Shown: positions 24,568 to 34,154, numbered from the stretch's first letter. The stretch: 64,000 nt of DNA from Bacteroidota bacterium (GCA_029547705.1 JAKPOU010000065.1:1-64000); one strand, 5' to 3'. Translations and numbers: made by a program. Notes: a model not told the origin generated them from the letters alone.

Positions 24568-25794
24568 ATGAAAAAACTGTTTGAAAAAATCAAAATTGAT
24601 GATTTCGACTATGATCTCCCGGCGGAAAGAATAGCCCTTTACCCGGCCGGGGAAAGGGATGAATCAAAGCTGCTGGTATACTCGGGCGAAGAAACGAAGG
24701 AAGATATTTTCAGGAACATTTCCGGGTATCTGCCCGGGGATGCACTTCTGGTTTTCAACAACACCCGTGTGATCAAAGCCAGGCTGCTGTTTACAAAGCG
24801 GTCTGGTTCAAGAATTGAGATACTGCTTCTTGAGCCTCTGAACCCTTCTGACTATGGCCGGACTTTTGCCTCACAATCTCCCGTGGAGTGGAAATGCATG
24901 ATCGGCAACCTGAAAAAATGGAAGGAAGAAAGTATTTCACTCCCCTTTGAGCTGAATCATCGCCTTTACACACTGACCGCGACCAAACGCGGGCCTGCTG
25001 ATGAGGCATGGGGTGTAAAATTCAGCTGGGAACCGGCAGATATAAGTTTTTCAGAGGTACTGCTGGCAGCCGGTCATATCCCCCTTCCCCCCTATATTGA
25101 CAGGGAAGACGAACAAAGTGATGCAATACGCTATCAGACCATATACGGAAGAATCAGCGGGTCAGTTGCTTCCCCGACTGCAGGACTGCATTTTACCGAC
25201 AGGGTAATTAAAGAGCTGCTAAACAGAGGCATGCAACAGACAGAAATAACCCTTCACGTCGGAGCCGGAACATTTCAGCCTGTAAGGGCAAAAAATATCG
25301 CGGAACATGAAATGCATTGTGAACGATATACAGTCACACGCAGTACCCTTGAGCTCTTGCTGTCAAAACCCGGAAAGGCCATTGCAGTGGGAACAACCGC
25401 TGTCAGAACCCTTGAGAGCCTCTACTGGCTTGGCAGGAAAATACTTACCGGACCTTCCGGCGGAAGAGAACCTTTTTATACCGCACAGTGGGAAGCCTAT
25501 GGCGTGAACCGGGAGAAGGAAACCGGTACAGAAGACTCACTTGGCGCACTTCTACGGATCATGGATGAGAACGGAACCGACATGATTGAGGCTTCAACCT
25601 CCCTGATGATAATCCCCGGATACAGATTCAGGATGACAGATGGCATGATAACCAATTTCCATCTTCCGAGGAGTTCTCTTCTTCTTCTGGTGTCAGCGTG
25701 GACAGGCAGTAAATGGAAGGAAATATATGATTTTGCACTGACTCATGATTTCAGATTTCTGAGCTACGGAGACAGTTCATTGTTAATAAAATAG
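24568..25794 (+). CDS. queA: S-adenosylmethionine:tRNA ribosyltransferase-isomerase
   Basis: The 408-residue enzyme transfers and isomerises the ribosyl part of SAM onto 7-aminomethyl-7-deazaguanine in tRNA, making epoxyqueuosine. Motifs: FDYDLPAERIALYPAGERDE at the start, FNNTRVIKARL, TAGLHFTD, HVGAGTFQPV and NFHLPRSSLLLLVSA at the end. I placed the start at ATG 24568. The reading frame is open further upstream to 24430, but that part lies inside rnpB and upstream of the promoter, and does not resemble QueA. Confidence 0.95.
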   Translation: MKKLFEKIKIDDFDYDLPAERIALYPAGERDESKLLVYSGEETKEDIFRNISGYLPGDALLVFNNTRVIKARLLFTKRSGSRIEILLLEPLNPSDYGRTFASQSPVEWKCMIGNLKKWKEESISLPFELNHRLYTLTATKRGPADEAWGVKFSWEPADISFSEVLLAAGHIPLPPYIDREDEQSDAIRYQTIYGRISGSVASPTAGLHFTDRVIKELLNRGMQQTEITLHVGAGTFQPVRAKNIAEHEMHCERYTVTRSTLELLLSKPGKAIAVGTTAVRTLESLYWLGRKILTGPSGGREPFYTAQWEAYGVNREKETGTEDSLGALLRIMDENGTDMIEASTSLMIIPGYRFRMTDGMITNFHLPRSSLLLLVSAWTGSKWKEIYDFALTHDFRFLSYGDSSLLIK

Positions 25795-25886
25795 ACATTC
25801 ACCTGCAGTTTTAGTTCATTTATCAATAACATTTTCAAAACTTTTGAAATTAACACGATTTTTCTTTTATTTGCCAGTGACTAATT

Positions 25887-26123
25887 ATGAATGATAACAG
25901 AATACTTCAGCAAATTTATGCCATGTTTGGAATCTTCATGGTAATGTTTTATCTGGGAGGAGGAATTTTTTTCCTGTTTTTCGCCGACAGACTTTTAAAC
26001 ATAAACAAGGCTATATTAGGAATACTAGGAGGTACCTTCCTGCTTTACGGAGTTTACAGGATTTTCGTAACTTACAAACAGATAACAGACGCTTTTTTTT
26101 CAAAGGATGATGATGAGGACTGA
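25887..26123 (+). CDS. small two-helix membrane protein
   Basis: The 78-residue protein has two hydrophobic segments (about residues 13-34 and 41-60) and an acidic tail ending in KDDDED. It is similar in layout to small membrane proteins that precede the TonB-energising cluster in other Bacteroidota. No family is recognised. It is on the same strand as the PstS-like gene, 99 bases upstream of its start. Confidence 0.7.
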   Translation: MNDNRILQQIYAMFGIFMVMFYLGGGIFFLFFADRLLNINKAILGILGGTFLLYGVYRIFVTYKQITDAFFSKDDDED

Positions 26124-26222
26124 ATCTTCATCCGGCCTTTGCTCAGTTCCGGGGAAGAAGTCTTGGCATATACTTTGCGTGACAATAAATGGTACTGAAG
26201 ACAGAGTTTGCGAGTTAAGATT

Positions 26223-27227
26223 ATGTTGAAGCTGATCAGGATATACTACAGAGGGAACTGCCCGGTTTTCCGCTTAATCAACGGGCACCTGCGTCCGGCC
26301 CTTGCCGGCATTGTTTTTATTTCTGCAGCAATGCTGTATTCCTGCGGCAGCGGAGGAAGTTCCACAATGGACGAAACACCTACCCGGGGCAATATAAAAA
26401 TAACCGTTGATGAATCTTTTCAGCCGCTTCTCGATACGGAAGTATCCACTTTCATGCAGCTCTATACCAATGCAACGATTAAAGCCCGCTACAAGCCCGA
26501 AGTTGACGTGATAAACGATTTCATGCGGGACAGTGTGAAAGTGATAGTAACAAGCAGGAAACTGACTGATAATCAGATAAAATACTTAAGAGACAGTCTC
26601 ATTGTAGCCAGAACAATAACATTTGCATATGACGGCCTTGCCCTTGTCACCAACAAACAGAACAGGGACACCCTTCTCAAGTATGAACAGGTGAGGGATA
26701 TATTCCTCGGAAGGGCCGTTACCTGGGCAGATCTCGACTCCAGATCGAAACTCGGAAACATAAGAGTCATATTCGACAATAACAAGTCAGGAAATATCAG
26801 GTATTTCAGAGAGCTGTTTGAAATTTCAGAAGCTTTGCCATCAAATTTCTATGCAGTGAATTCAAATCCCGAAGTGATAGAATTCGTATCCAGGAACCCT
26901 GATGCACTGGGTATTATAAGCGTGAACTGGATAAGCAACAAGAATGATTTCCGCAGCAGGAGCTATGCCGGACAGGTAAATATACTGGCAATCTCCCGCC
27001 CCATGATTGATGACGGCTCCTATTACCGCCCGGATCAGGGATGGATCTACGACAAATCATATCCCTTTGTCAGAGAGGTTTTCATGATAACCAGGGAAAC
27101 ATTCAAGGGACTGGGAGCCGGCTTTATCCAATGGTCTACCGCGGAACAGGGTCAGCGCATCGTTCTGAAATCGGGACTTGTGCCGGCAACCATGCCGATA
27201 AGGCTGGTACAGATAAGGAATGAGTAA
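26223..27227 (+). CDS. PstS-like substrate-binding lipoprotein
   Basis: The protein resembles periplasmic phosphate-binding proteins (PBP_like/PstS): NIKITVDESFQPLLDTEV at the start of the mature part, then DGLALVTNKQN, VRDIFLGRAVTWADL, DNNKSGNIRYF and LGIISVNWIS. The N-terminus carries a lipobox (MLYSC), so it is probably a lipoprotein. I chose ATG 26223; a TTG at 26208 is in frame. No Pst permease or ATPase genes are nearby. The neighbours are TonB-system genes, so a role in the TonB complex or a phosphate-sensing role is possible rather than ABC transport. Confidence 0.82.
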   Translation: MLKLIRIYYRGNCPVFRLINGHLRPALAGIVFISAAMLYSCGSGGSSTMDETPTRGNIKITVDESFQPLLDTEVSTFMQLYTNATIKARYKPEVDVINDFMRDSVKVIVTSRKLTDNQIKYLRDSLIVARTITFAYDGLALVTNKQNRDTLLKYEQVRDIFLGRAVTWADLDSRSKLGNIRVIFDNNKSGNIRYFRELFEISEALPSNFYAVNSNPEVIEFVSRNPDALGIISVNWISNKNDFRSRSYAGQVNILAISRPMIDDGSYYRPDQGWIYDKSYPFVREVFMITRETFKGLGAGFIQWSTAEQGQRIVLKSGLVPATMPIRLVQIRNE

Positions 27228-27301
27228 AAAATAATAAATCAGTATAAAGACTTGCATAAAAGAAAATTTACTAATATTGGACGCAAAATAAAAAAAGAGC
27301 T

Positions 27302-29545
27302 ATGAAACGTTTAATTTTTACCAAAGGTTTATTTCTGGGAGTGTTAATGGCAGGGCTGTTCATCGGCAACCTACAGGCACAGGACCTTAAATCCGCATTG
27401 CTTCTTACCAAGAGTGAGCAATATGATCAGGCAGGGCAGATGCTGAGGCAACTGATACAGAAAGAGCCTGCAAATGCCAAGCTCTATTATTATCTGGGTG
27501 AAAATTATTTGCTTGAATATTTCTCTGATACCATTTCCAGTTCATTTACACTGGCCACTGATAATGCAAAGGAAATATACCAGAAAGGTATTGATGCCAA
27601 TCCCAATGACCCCCTGAACTATATCGGGCTAGCAAAAATTGCATTTTACCAGGGAGATGATCAGACGGCAGATGAAATGCGTGCCAAGGCAAAAAGCTTT
27701 CTCCTGCCCTACAAAAACATCAAGAGAATAAGTCCTCCGGCACCTGAATATGCACTGGCACTGGCCAAGATTGCTGATTCATACATGAAGGAAAAGCAGG
27801 TTGACACTGCAGCTGCCCTGCCCCTTATCAGACAGGCCGTAAAGATTGATTCAAAAAATCCTGAAATCTATCTTATAGCCGGAGATATTTATATAACAGC
27901 CAATGATGGTTCCAACGCCATCAAAAACTACAACATGGCTCAGTTTGCCGATCCCCAGTCACCAACGGCCAACATGAAAATCGGAAGCATATACGTGAGG
28001 GGGAAAAGCCTTACCGCAGCCAGGCCGTATTTCGAGGAAGCCATCAGCCTTGATCCCAACTATGCCCCGGCATACAGGGAACTGGGTCAGTTATACTGGA
28101 TGGCACAGCGGCTTGACGATTCCAAGGCAAACTACAAGAAATACCTTGAGCTTAATGAAGGAAATATTCCGGCGCAGACAAGATATGTAAACGCTCTTTT
28201 CTATGCAGGAGACTATGATGAAGTAATCAGGAATGTGGAGGAGATCCTTGCCGTTGACAAATCAAGGACATACATGAACAGGCTGGCAGGCTATTCAAAT
28301 TATGAAAAGAAAAATGCCGACTATGACAAGGCACTTTTCTATATGGAGGAACTTTTCAAATCTCTTCCGGCTGACAGGATTCTCTGGAAGGACCATCAAT
28401 ACATGGCCAGAATACTTCTGAGGAAAAACCAGAACTATCCCAAACTTGCCGATGAACTCGGCCGCCTGGAAAATCAGCTTGACAGGGAAGAAAAAAGATA
28501 TGCTTCCGAACCGGCAGCCAGCAAGGCAAAAATGAAGCCGGCACTTGATGAACTTACTGCCAAAACAGCAGAAACTAGGCAAAAGGTTGCGGCTGCAAAC
28601 AAGGAACTTGACAGGGCCTTTGCGGAATATAACAAGGTACTGGAAATGAAACCGGACGACAGGGCTGTGATGAATGAAATGGCCACCAACTACTACAATG
28701 TCAGGCGTTACAATCAGGCGGCCAAAATATGGGCCTCACTCATGGATCCGGATAACCAGAAACCCGAAGATTTCATGCAGGTTGGCAGGGCCTTTTATAT
28801 TGGCGAGAATTACAAGGCCGCTGACTCAGTATTCAATATTGTCATTTCCAAAGATCCCGGCTATCTGCCCGCGCATACATACATTGCCCGCACATATTCG
28901 AGAATGGATCCTGATACAAAAATGGGTCTTGCCAGGCCGAAGTTTGAAAAGCTTCTGGAAGTTGCCCAGACTGATTCTCTCAAAAATGAAAATGAAATGG
29001 TTGAGGCACTGAAATACCTGGGGTATTTCTACATGTCAAAAGACGAATACAACAGATCCAGGGATTACTATAACAGACTGATCAACCTCAATGAGGCAAG
29101 CAAAGACAACAAAATAAGCGGATATAACGGGATCGGCCTGATTGAACTGCGGCTTGCAGGTGCAGAGAAGGTAAATGAAGCAAGACTGCCCTTCCTTGCA
29201 AAATCAGCCGAAGCCTATGAAAAAATACTGGCCATTGATCCCGCCAATGCAGCAGCCAAGAGTCAGATAAGCTATATCCGCGATTTCGAGGCTCAAGTCA
29301 GAAAAGGTATCAACCCGAATGAGATCAAGGGTATTATCAGGGATGCGGCATCCAAACAGCCTATAGCCTATGCTTCGATCAGAGTGAAGGACACCGCCGC
29401 GGAAATGATGTCAAATACCAAGGGGGAATTCAAGTTTGAAATCCCGCAGGGCTCAGAAGTACTGATCATTAGTGCGAAAGGTTATGCAACACAGGAAGTG
29501 CCCATAACCAAGTCCAGAGTCTATAATGTTAACCTTACCAAATAA
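27302..29545 (+). CDS. periplasmic TPR-repeat protein with C-terminal carboxypeptidase-like domain
   Basis: A signal peptide (to about residue 26, NLQAQ) is followed by many tetratricopeptide repeats, a Glu/Lys-rich coiled-coil stretch (about 385-440), more TPRs, and a C-terminal CarboxypepD_reg-like beta-sandwich (about 676-747; IKGIIRDAASKQPIAYASI...FKFEIPQGSEVLIISAKGY). The beta-sandwich is the same fold found at the N-terminus of SusC-type TonB receptors. The gene sits between the PstS-like gene and exbB, so it probably assists TonB-dependent transport at the envelope. This is inferred from context. Confidence 0.85.
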   Translation: MKRLIFTKGLFLGVLMAGLFIGNLQAQDLKSALLLTKSEQYDQAGQMLRQLIQKEPANAKLYYYLGENYLLEYFSDTISSSFTLATDNAKEIYQKGIDANPNDPLNYIGLAKIAFYQGDDQTADEMRAKAKSFLLPYKNIKRISPPAPEYALALAKIADSYMKEKQVDTAAALPLIRQAVKIDSKNPEIYLIAGDIYITANDGSNAIKNYNMAQFADPQSPTANMKIGSIYVRGKSLTAARPYFEEAISLDPNYAPAYRELGQLYWMAQRLDDSKANYKKYLELNEGNIPAQTRYVNALFYAGDYDEVIRNVEEILAVDKSRTYMNRLAGYSNYEKKNADYDKALFYMEELFKSLPADRILWKDHQYMARILLRKNQNYPKLADELGRLENQLDREEKRYASEPAASKAKMKPALDELTAKTAETRQKVAAANKELDRAFAEYNKVLEMKPDDRAVMNEMATNYYNVRRYNQAAKIWASLMDPDNQKPEDFMQVGRAFYIGENYKAADSVFNIVISKDPGYLPAHTYIARTYSRMDPDTKMGLARPKFEKLLEVAQTDSLKNENEMVEALKYLGYFYMSKDEYNRSRDYYNRLINLNEASKDNKISGYNGIGLIELRLAGAEKVNEARLPFLAKSAEAYEKILAIDPANAAAKSQISYIRDFEAQVRKGINPNEIKGIIRDAASKQPIAYASIRVKDTAAEMMSNTKGEFKFEIPQGSEVLIISAKGYATQEVPITKSRVYNVNLTK

Positions 29546-29664
29546 CCGGGTACATATACCAGAACCGGAATCTTGATGAAGACATATTTAATAAAGGATA
29601 TTAATGAACGTTCAATTGTTTAATAATATCCTTCATTAATTGTTAAAACAAAATTGAAAATATA

Positions 29665-29672
29665 TATATTTG
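29665..29672 (+). promoter_or_regulatory. -7 box for exbB-exbD-exbD-tonB
   Basis: TATATTTG, a perfect TAnnTTTG match, lies 38 bases before the exbB ATG in a strongly AT-rich gap. Confidence 0.6.
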
Positions 29673-29710
29673 CAAATCAATAAATCTTAAACCTAAACAA
29701 ATCGATAAAA

Positions 29711-30529
29711 ATGAGTAAACAAGGAAGTTCATTCAAAGAAGCATTGCAAAATCTTTTTGCAATAAGTGCTATTTTAATAGCATTTGTAGCATGCTATTTA
29801 CTTTTCGTTAATGTCATGGGAAACCCGGTCAACTTCGAAGGCGGCAATCCAAAAGGACATGCCCTTGAAGGAAACTACCTCGGAATTATATACAAGGGTG
29901 GTTTCATTGTGCCCATACTTATGACATGCGTTGTGGTCCTCGTAATTTTTGTGATTGAAAGGCTTATCACTCTCTCAAGGGCAAAAGGAAGAGGCAGATT
30001 AAACACATTTGTAAGAAAGCTGCAGGAACTGCTGGAACAGGACAAAATTGAAGAAGCAGTTGAAGCATGTGACAAACAGAAAGGATCTCTTGCCAATGTC
30101 ATGAAGGCAGGCCTGGTAAGATACAGGGACCTTCAGGAAGACAAGGAGCTGGAAAGGGATCAGAAAATTCTTTCTATTGAAAAATCATTCGAAGAAGCTA
30201 CCGCACTCGAACTCCCGATGCTTTCGAGGAATATGGTCATATTCTCAACGCTGGCATCCATTTCAGTTCTTATCGGGCTGATCGGTACGGTTCTCGGAAT
30301 GATCAGGGCCTTCGCAGCTCTTGCACAGTCAGGTGCACCTGATGCTCTTGCCCTGTCACAGGGTATTTCCGAAGCACTTGTGAATACCGCTTTCGGTATC
30401 ACCGGATCAACTCTTTCAATTCTGGCATTTAACTATTTCTCATCCTACATTGACGCTTACACTTTCAAAATTGATGAGGCTGGATTCAGTCTGACACAGA
30501 ACTTTACTGCTTCACTGAAAAGCAAGTAG
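29711..30529 (+). CDS. exbB: MotA/TolQ/ExbB proton channel family protein
   Basis: The 272-residue inner-membrane protein forms the pentameric channel that powers TonB with the proton gradient. Hydrophobic segments lie at about 17-38, 58-82, 172-198 and 218-240. The family signature region (LASISVLIGLIGTVLGMIRA and GISEALVNTAFGI) is intact. It is the first gene of a four-gene operon with two exbD genes and tonB. An extra N-terminal helix, as here, is common in Bacteroidota ExbB. Confidence 0.94.
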   Translation: MSKQGSSFKEALQNLFAISAILIAFVACYLLFVNVMGNPVNFEGGNPKGHALEGNYLGIIYKGGFIVPILMTCVVVLVIFVIERLITLSRAKGRGRLNTFVRKLQELLEQDKIEEAVEACDKQKGSLANVMKAGLVRYRDLQEDKELERDQKILSIEKSFEEATALELPMLSRNMVIFSTLASISVLIGLIGTVLGMIRAFAALAQSGAPDALALSQGISEALVNTAFGITGSTLSILAFNYFSSYIDAYTFKIDEAGFSLTQNFTASLKSK

Positions 30530-30561
30530 TCTTTTGGTTTAATTCAAAATAATTAAAAGAA

Positions 30562-31200
30562 ATGCCAAAGGTCAAATTACCTAGAAGTTCGCCCAGGATC
30601 GACATGACGCCGATGGTGGATACATTTGCTGTTATACTTATTTTCCTTATGCTTACAGCAACCATGTCCTCACCTGAACCGGCAACTGTTGATACGCCAT
30701 TTTCAATATCAGAGAAACCTATTCCTGATGCTAATTATATGACATTCCTCATATCAACTGACGGAAAAGTCTTCATGAATTTCGACAACGGTCCCGACAC
30801 CCTTCTGAAATTCAGGCCGAGAATCCTGGAAGAAATGGGCAAGAGATACGGTATCGAGTTCACAGAAAGGCAATTGAGGGAATTCCAGACATACCCTTCG
30901 TCAATGGGTGTCAGGATAGAAGATATGACAGAATTTCTGGATAACCAGGATGCCAATGCCCGGAAAGCATTACAGGTGGGGATTCCTATGGATTCCGCAA
31001 ACAACCAGCTTGCAATGTGGATACAGTATGCACGTATGGTGAACCCCAATATTCAGGCATGCATCAAGGGAGACTCACAGGTTGAGTTCCCGGTGGTAAA
31101 AAGAGTTCTCAACATTCTCCAGGATCTGAATGTCAAAAGGTTTAGTCTGATTACCAGTCTGGCTGCAGTAAAAATTAATCTGGAAGAAATACAACAGTGA
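30562..31200 (+). CDS. exbD: ExbD/TolR family biopolymer transport protein (first copy)
   Basis: The 212-residue protein has a short cytoplasmic head, one transmembrane helix starting at DMTPMVDTFAVILIFLML with the conserved proton-carrying Asp, and a periplasmic domain. It lies 32 bases after exbB and 1 base before the second exbD. The periplasmic part is longer than that of E. coli ExbD (about 140 residues in all), as is usual in this phylum. Confidence 0.93.
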   Translation: MPKVKLPRSSPRIDMTPMVDTFAVILIFLMLTATMSSPEPATVDTPFSISEKPIPDANYMTFLISTDGKVFMNFDNGPDTLLKFRPRILEEMGKRYGIEFTERQLREFQTYPSSMGVRIEDMTEFLDNQDANARKALQVGIPMDSANNQLAMWIQYARMVNPNIQACIKGDSQVEFPVVKRVLNILQDLNVKRFSLITSLAAVKINLEEIQQ

Positions 31201-31201
31201 T

Positions 31202-31858
31202 ATGGCAGAAATAATTCAATCAGCAAAGAGCGGGGGAAAGAAAAGGGCGAAGAGGATACTCCCCCATATGGACATGACTCCCATGGTGGACCTGATGATG
31301 TTGCTGATAACATTCTTCATGCTCACTACTTCAATGAGCAAGCCCAAGATTATGGATATTACTCTTCCTGACAGGGTTACAGATCCCGAGAAGCAGCAGG
31401 CTCCCAAGATTTCGGCAAGCCGTACGCTTAACATCATTCTTGGTCCGGATAACAGGGTATTCTGGTATCCGGGTGCCGTAAAACCGGAAGAATACAACAA
31501 TCCTCCACCATTGATGGAAACTGACTTCAGCCCGGACGGTATCCGTCAGCTGCTCCTTGAGAGAAACAGGACCCTGTTCAGAACCATCAATGAATACAGG
31601 GACAAGGTAATCAGGGGTGAAATCAGAATAACCCAGGACTCTCTGCAGGGTGCAATACGAGAATTGAAGAATATTGATGATACGGGGCCGATTGTGCTTA
31701 TAAAAGCCTATAAGGAAGCCAATTATGGAAATTTCGTGGATATTCTGGACGAGATGAATATTTGTGGGATTGCCCGTTATACGTTTGTTGACATTGCATG
31801 GTATGAAGAAAGAATGGTGGAAATAGCAAGCAATATTTCCTCATCTTCAGCCTATTAA
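31202..31858 (+). CDS. exbD: ExbD/TolR family biopolymer transport protein (second copy)
   Basis: The 218-residue protein has the same plan as its neighbour: a basic N-terminus, DMTPMVDLMMLLITFFML with the conserved Asp in the membrane helix, and a long periplasmic domain. Sequence outside the helix is clearly different, so the two may form a mixed ExbD dimer within the ExbB pentamer. The start follows the previous stop by one base, implying coupled translation. Confidence 0.93.
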   Translation: MAEIIQSAKSGGKKRAKRILPHMDMTPMVDLMMLLITFFMLTTSMSKPKIMDITLPDRVTDPEKQQAPKISASRTLNIILGPDNRVFWYPGAVKPEEYNNPPPLMETDFSPDGIRQLLLERNRTLFRTINEYRDKVIRGEIRITQDSLQGAIRELKNIDDTGPIVLIKAYKEANYGNFVDILDEMNICGIARYTFVDIAWYEERMVEIASNISSSSAY

Positions 31859-31876
31859 CCTTAAACCAGAATTAAA

Positions 31877-32662
31877 ATGGCAAAAGAGAAAATAAAGGCT
31901 CCTGCATTTGATGATATAGTGTTTGAGCACAGGAATAAGGCATACGGAGCTTATTCTCTGCGTAAAAAGTATAAACGGAATCTGTTAATATCACTGTTAC
32001 TGGGTCTGCTTATTCTTTCTACTGCAATCATAACACCATACCTTAATGCAAAAGCTGCAGAGAGTAAAGCACAAAAATCTGAGAGACAGGTAGAGATCCA
32101 GATGGAAAGCCTCGACCAGCCTCAGGAATCAGTTGCTCCTCCCCCGCCGCCTCCCCCACCGCCTCCGTCAGAGGTTGTTCAGCAGGCCAGGTACGTGCCT
32201 CCTGTTGTCGTCGACTCGGTAAGGCCCGAAGAGGCAACCCGGCTTATGACGGCTGATGAAGCCCAGATTGAGATCAGGGACGAGGAAGTGGTTGAATACG
32301 TGGAGGAAATCAGGGAAGAAGTACAGGAGGTGGATGAACCGGAACCGGAACCCTTCGTTGTTGTTGAAGAAATGCCGATGTTCCCCGGCGGTGACCCGGC
32401 ACTTCTGCAGTACATCGCAGAACATACACAATATCCCGAAGTGGCAAAGGAAAACAACATCCAGGGCAGGGTCATAGTCAGATTCTGTGTTACCTCCAAA
32501 GGAACTGTCAGCCAGGTCAGCGTTCTGAAAGGCGTTGATCCTGAACTTGACAAGGAAGCAATAAGAGTTGTTGGAACACTTCCTGCATTTAAGCCGGGTA
32601 AACAGGGCGGAAAACCGGTACCCGTATGGTACATGGTGCCAATTACCTTTACGCTTAAATAA
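31877..32662 (+). CDS. tonB: TonB energy transducer
   Basis: The 261-residue protein has a cytoplasmic segment with FEHRNKAYGAYSLRKKYKR, the usual Bacteroidota TonB start, one transmembrane helix (about 37-56), a proline-rich span (a run of ten prolines near residue 88) and an acidic Glu/Val-rich stretch. A C-terminal TonB domain (about 170-261; FPGGDPALLQYIAEHTQYP and GRVIVRFCVTSKG) contacts receptor TonB boxes. It is last in the exbB-exbD-exbD-tonB operon and is followed by a strong terminator. Confidence 0.95.
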   Translation: MAKEKIKAPAFDDIVFEHRNKAYGAYSLRKKYKRNLLISLLLGLLILSTAIITPYLNAKAAESKAQKSERQVEIQMESLDQPQESVAPPPPPPPPPPSEVVQQARYVPPVVVDSVRPEEATRLMTADEAQIEIRDEEVVEYVEEIREEVQEVDEPEPEPFVVVEEMPMFPGGDPALLQYIAEHTQYPEVAKENNIQGRVIVRFCVTSKGTVSQVSVLKGVDPELDKEAIRVVGTLPAFKPGKQGGKPVPVWYMVPITFTLK

Positions 32663-32693
32663 GAATCATTTTATTGATCAATATAATGCAGAA

Positions 32694-32722
32694 GGGTCAT
32701 ACAATTGTATGACCCTTTTTTT
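32694..32722 (+). terminator. intrinsic terminator of the tonB operon
   Basis: GGGTCATACAA (32694-32704) is followed directly by its perfect complement TTGTATGACCC and then T7. It ends the exbB-tonB transcript and lies just before the 3' end of the convergent threonine aldolase gene. Confidence 0.88.
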
Positions 32723-32754
32723 GATTCACAAATGCCAAAATAAAATCCGCTCAT

Positions 32755-33837
32755 TCACTGCAGCCTGTTTCTGATACCTTGGCAAATCTGAAGTTCCCTT
32801 CTGAGAGCACTGACAAATTCTTCAATATCCTTCTCTGTGGTATCCCACCCTGTCATCAGCCTGTATTCGGACAGTCTTTCATTCCAGGGATAAAAGAACC
32901 ACTCCCTGCGGACACTTTCCGCAACCTCGTCAGGAATGATTACAAATACCCCGTTTGACTGTACTTTCTGAGTGATCCGAACGCCTTCCAGCCTGCTGAT
33001 CCTGTCTGCGAGCAATCCAGCCATCCTGTTGGCCTGTGAGGCACAATCACGCCAGAGATCATCCCTGAAATAGGCTATGAACTGTGCGGAAATGAACCTC
33101 ATCTTGGAGGCCAGCTGCATTGCCTGCTTCCGGAGGTATTTGAAATCGGCCGAAAGCCCTTTTCTGAGAAAACAGACGGCCTCGCCATACATCATGCCGT
33201 TTTTCGTGCCTCCGAACGATAATATATCAACACCGCAGTCCGTGGTAAAGGCCTTGAAGGGCAGATTGAGACTGACAGCCGCATTTGCCAGCCTGGCTCC
33301 GTCCATATGCAGATACATGTCGTGGGAGTGAGCATAATCCGCAAGTTTTGCCAGCTCTTCAGGTGTGTAAACTGTTCCCATTTCGGTAGACTGTGTAACA
33401 GAAATCACCCGTGGCTGTGAATGATGCTCAAAACCAAATCCATGCATATGCCTTTCAATCAGCTCCGCTGTGACTTTGCCATCCGGAGTATCAACAACCA
33501 GTACCTTGCATCCGGTGAATTTCTCGGGAGCACCGCATTCATCCTGTTCAAGATGGGCTGTGGAGGCTGTGATGACGGAGTTCCATGACCTCATAACTCC
33601 TGCCAGACACAAAACATTTGCCGCTGTTCCTGTAAAGACCGGGAAAGCCTCAGTACCGGCTCCCAGCTGTTTCCTGAAAAGAGACAGGGCTTCACGCGTG
33701 TATTCATCATCACCATAGCCCCTGACGTGCCCCCGGTTGGCCATTTCAATCTCTTTCAGAATTGCAGGGTGTACACCAGAGGAATTGTCACTAGCAAACA
33801 GATACCTGCACGGAGTATCATTTATAACTTCTTTCAT
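32755..33837 (-). CDS. ltaE: low-specificity L-threonine aldolase
   Basis: The 360-residue fold-type I PLP enzyme splits threonine (and beta-hydroxy amino acids) into glycine and an aldehyde. The PLP lysine is Lys212 in SFGGTKNGMM. The pocket includes HMDGARLANA (with the Asp that holds the pyridine nitrogen) and the N-terminal FASDNSSGVHP motif. I chose the ATG at 33837; the open frame extends to 33915 but runs through a structured inverted repeat and does not resemble the family. The symporter and its partner lie upstream on the same strand. Confidence 0.94.
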   Translation of the reverse strand: MKEVINDTPCRYLFASDNSSGVHPAILKEIEMANRGHVRGYGDDEYTREALSLFRKQLGAGTEAFPVFTGTAANVLCLAGVMRSWNSVITASTAHLEQDECGAPEKFTGCKVLVVDTPDGKVTAELIERHMHGFGFEHHSQPRVISVTQSTEMGTVYTPEELAKLADYAHSHDMYLHMDGARLANAAVSLNLPFKAFTTDCGVDILSFGGTKNGMMYGEAVCFLRKGLSADFKYLRKQAMQLASKMRFISAQFIAYFRDDLWRDCASQANRMAGLLADRISRLEGVRITQKVQSNGVFVIIPDEVAESVRREWFFYPWNERLSEYRLMTGWDTTEKDIEEFVSALRRELQICQGIRNRLQ

Positions 33838-33871
33838 TGGGGTAATAATCTGAAGCAGGGGATAAAAATAA

Positions 33872-33934
33872 CAATACCGCAGGGCCGGCACCACTGACGG
33901 ACAAGCCGGAGCCATACTCCCCGCGGTATTGCAA
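33872..33934 (-). terminator. long inverted repeat between symporter pair and ltaE
   Basis: On the minus strand CAATACCGC plus GGG pairs with CC(T)GCGGTATTG across about 40 bases that contain an inner GCCGG/CCGGC stem. TTATTTTTAT follows. It could terminate the symporter transcript or be a structured leader of ltaE. The T-tract is weak, so this is uncertain. Confidence 0.45.
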
Positions 33935-33944
33935 AAAGGAAATA

Positions 33945-34145
33945 CTAACTCTCTTTCTTTTTCCTGATGGCCATGTACAACATCGCAGCTCCGAATACCA
34001 GCATCACTATTCCCATTATGATATTAACATTGATGCCCAGTGATTTTTCATACATCGCGGCATTTCTTGTAACAAAGCCGAATATTGTAACCAATACTCC
34101 AAGTATTGAAAACATCAGTCCTATCGGATATCTTATATCAACCAT
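33945..34145 (-). CDS. small two-helix membrane protein beside the symporter
   Basis: The 66-residue protein has two transmembrane helices (about 6-27 and 38-58) separated by a loop with YEKSLGINVN, and ends in a basic RKKKES tail. It starts 9 bases after the symporter stop, so it is co-transcribed and probably translationally coupled. Small partners of this kind accompany some SSF transporters; a role as accessory subunit is inferred from position only. Confidence 0.75.
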   Translation of the reverse strand: MVDIRYPIGLMFSILGVLVTIFGFVTRNAAMYEKSLGINVNIIMGIVMLVFGAAMLYMAIRKKKES

Positions 34146-34154
34146 TTTTCCCTC

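Noticed and set aside
26223..27227. Phosphate ABC transporter operon
   Set aside because: No permease or ATPase genes are adjacent. The neighbours belong to the TonB system.
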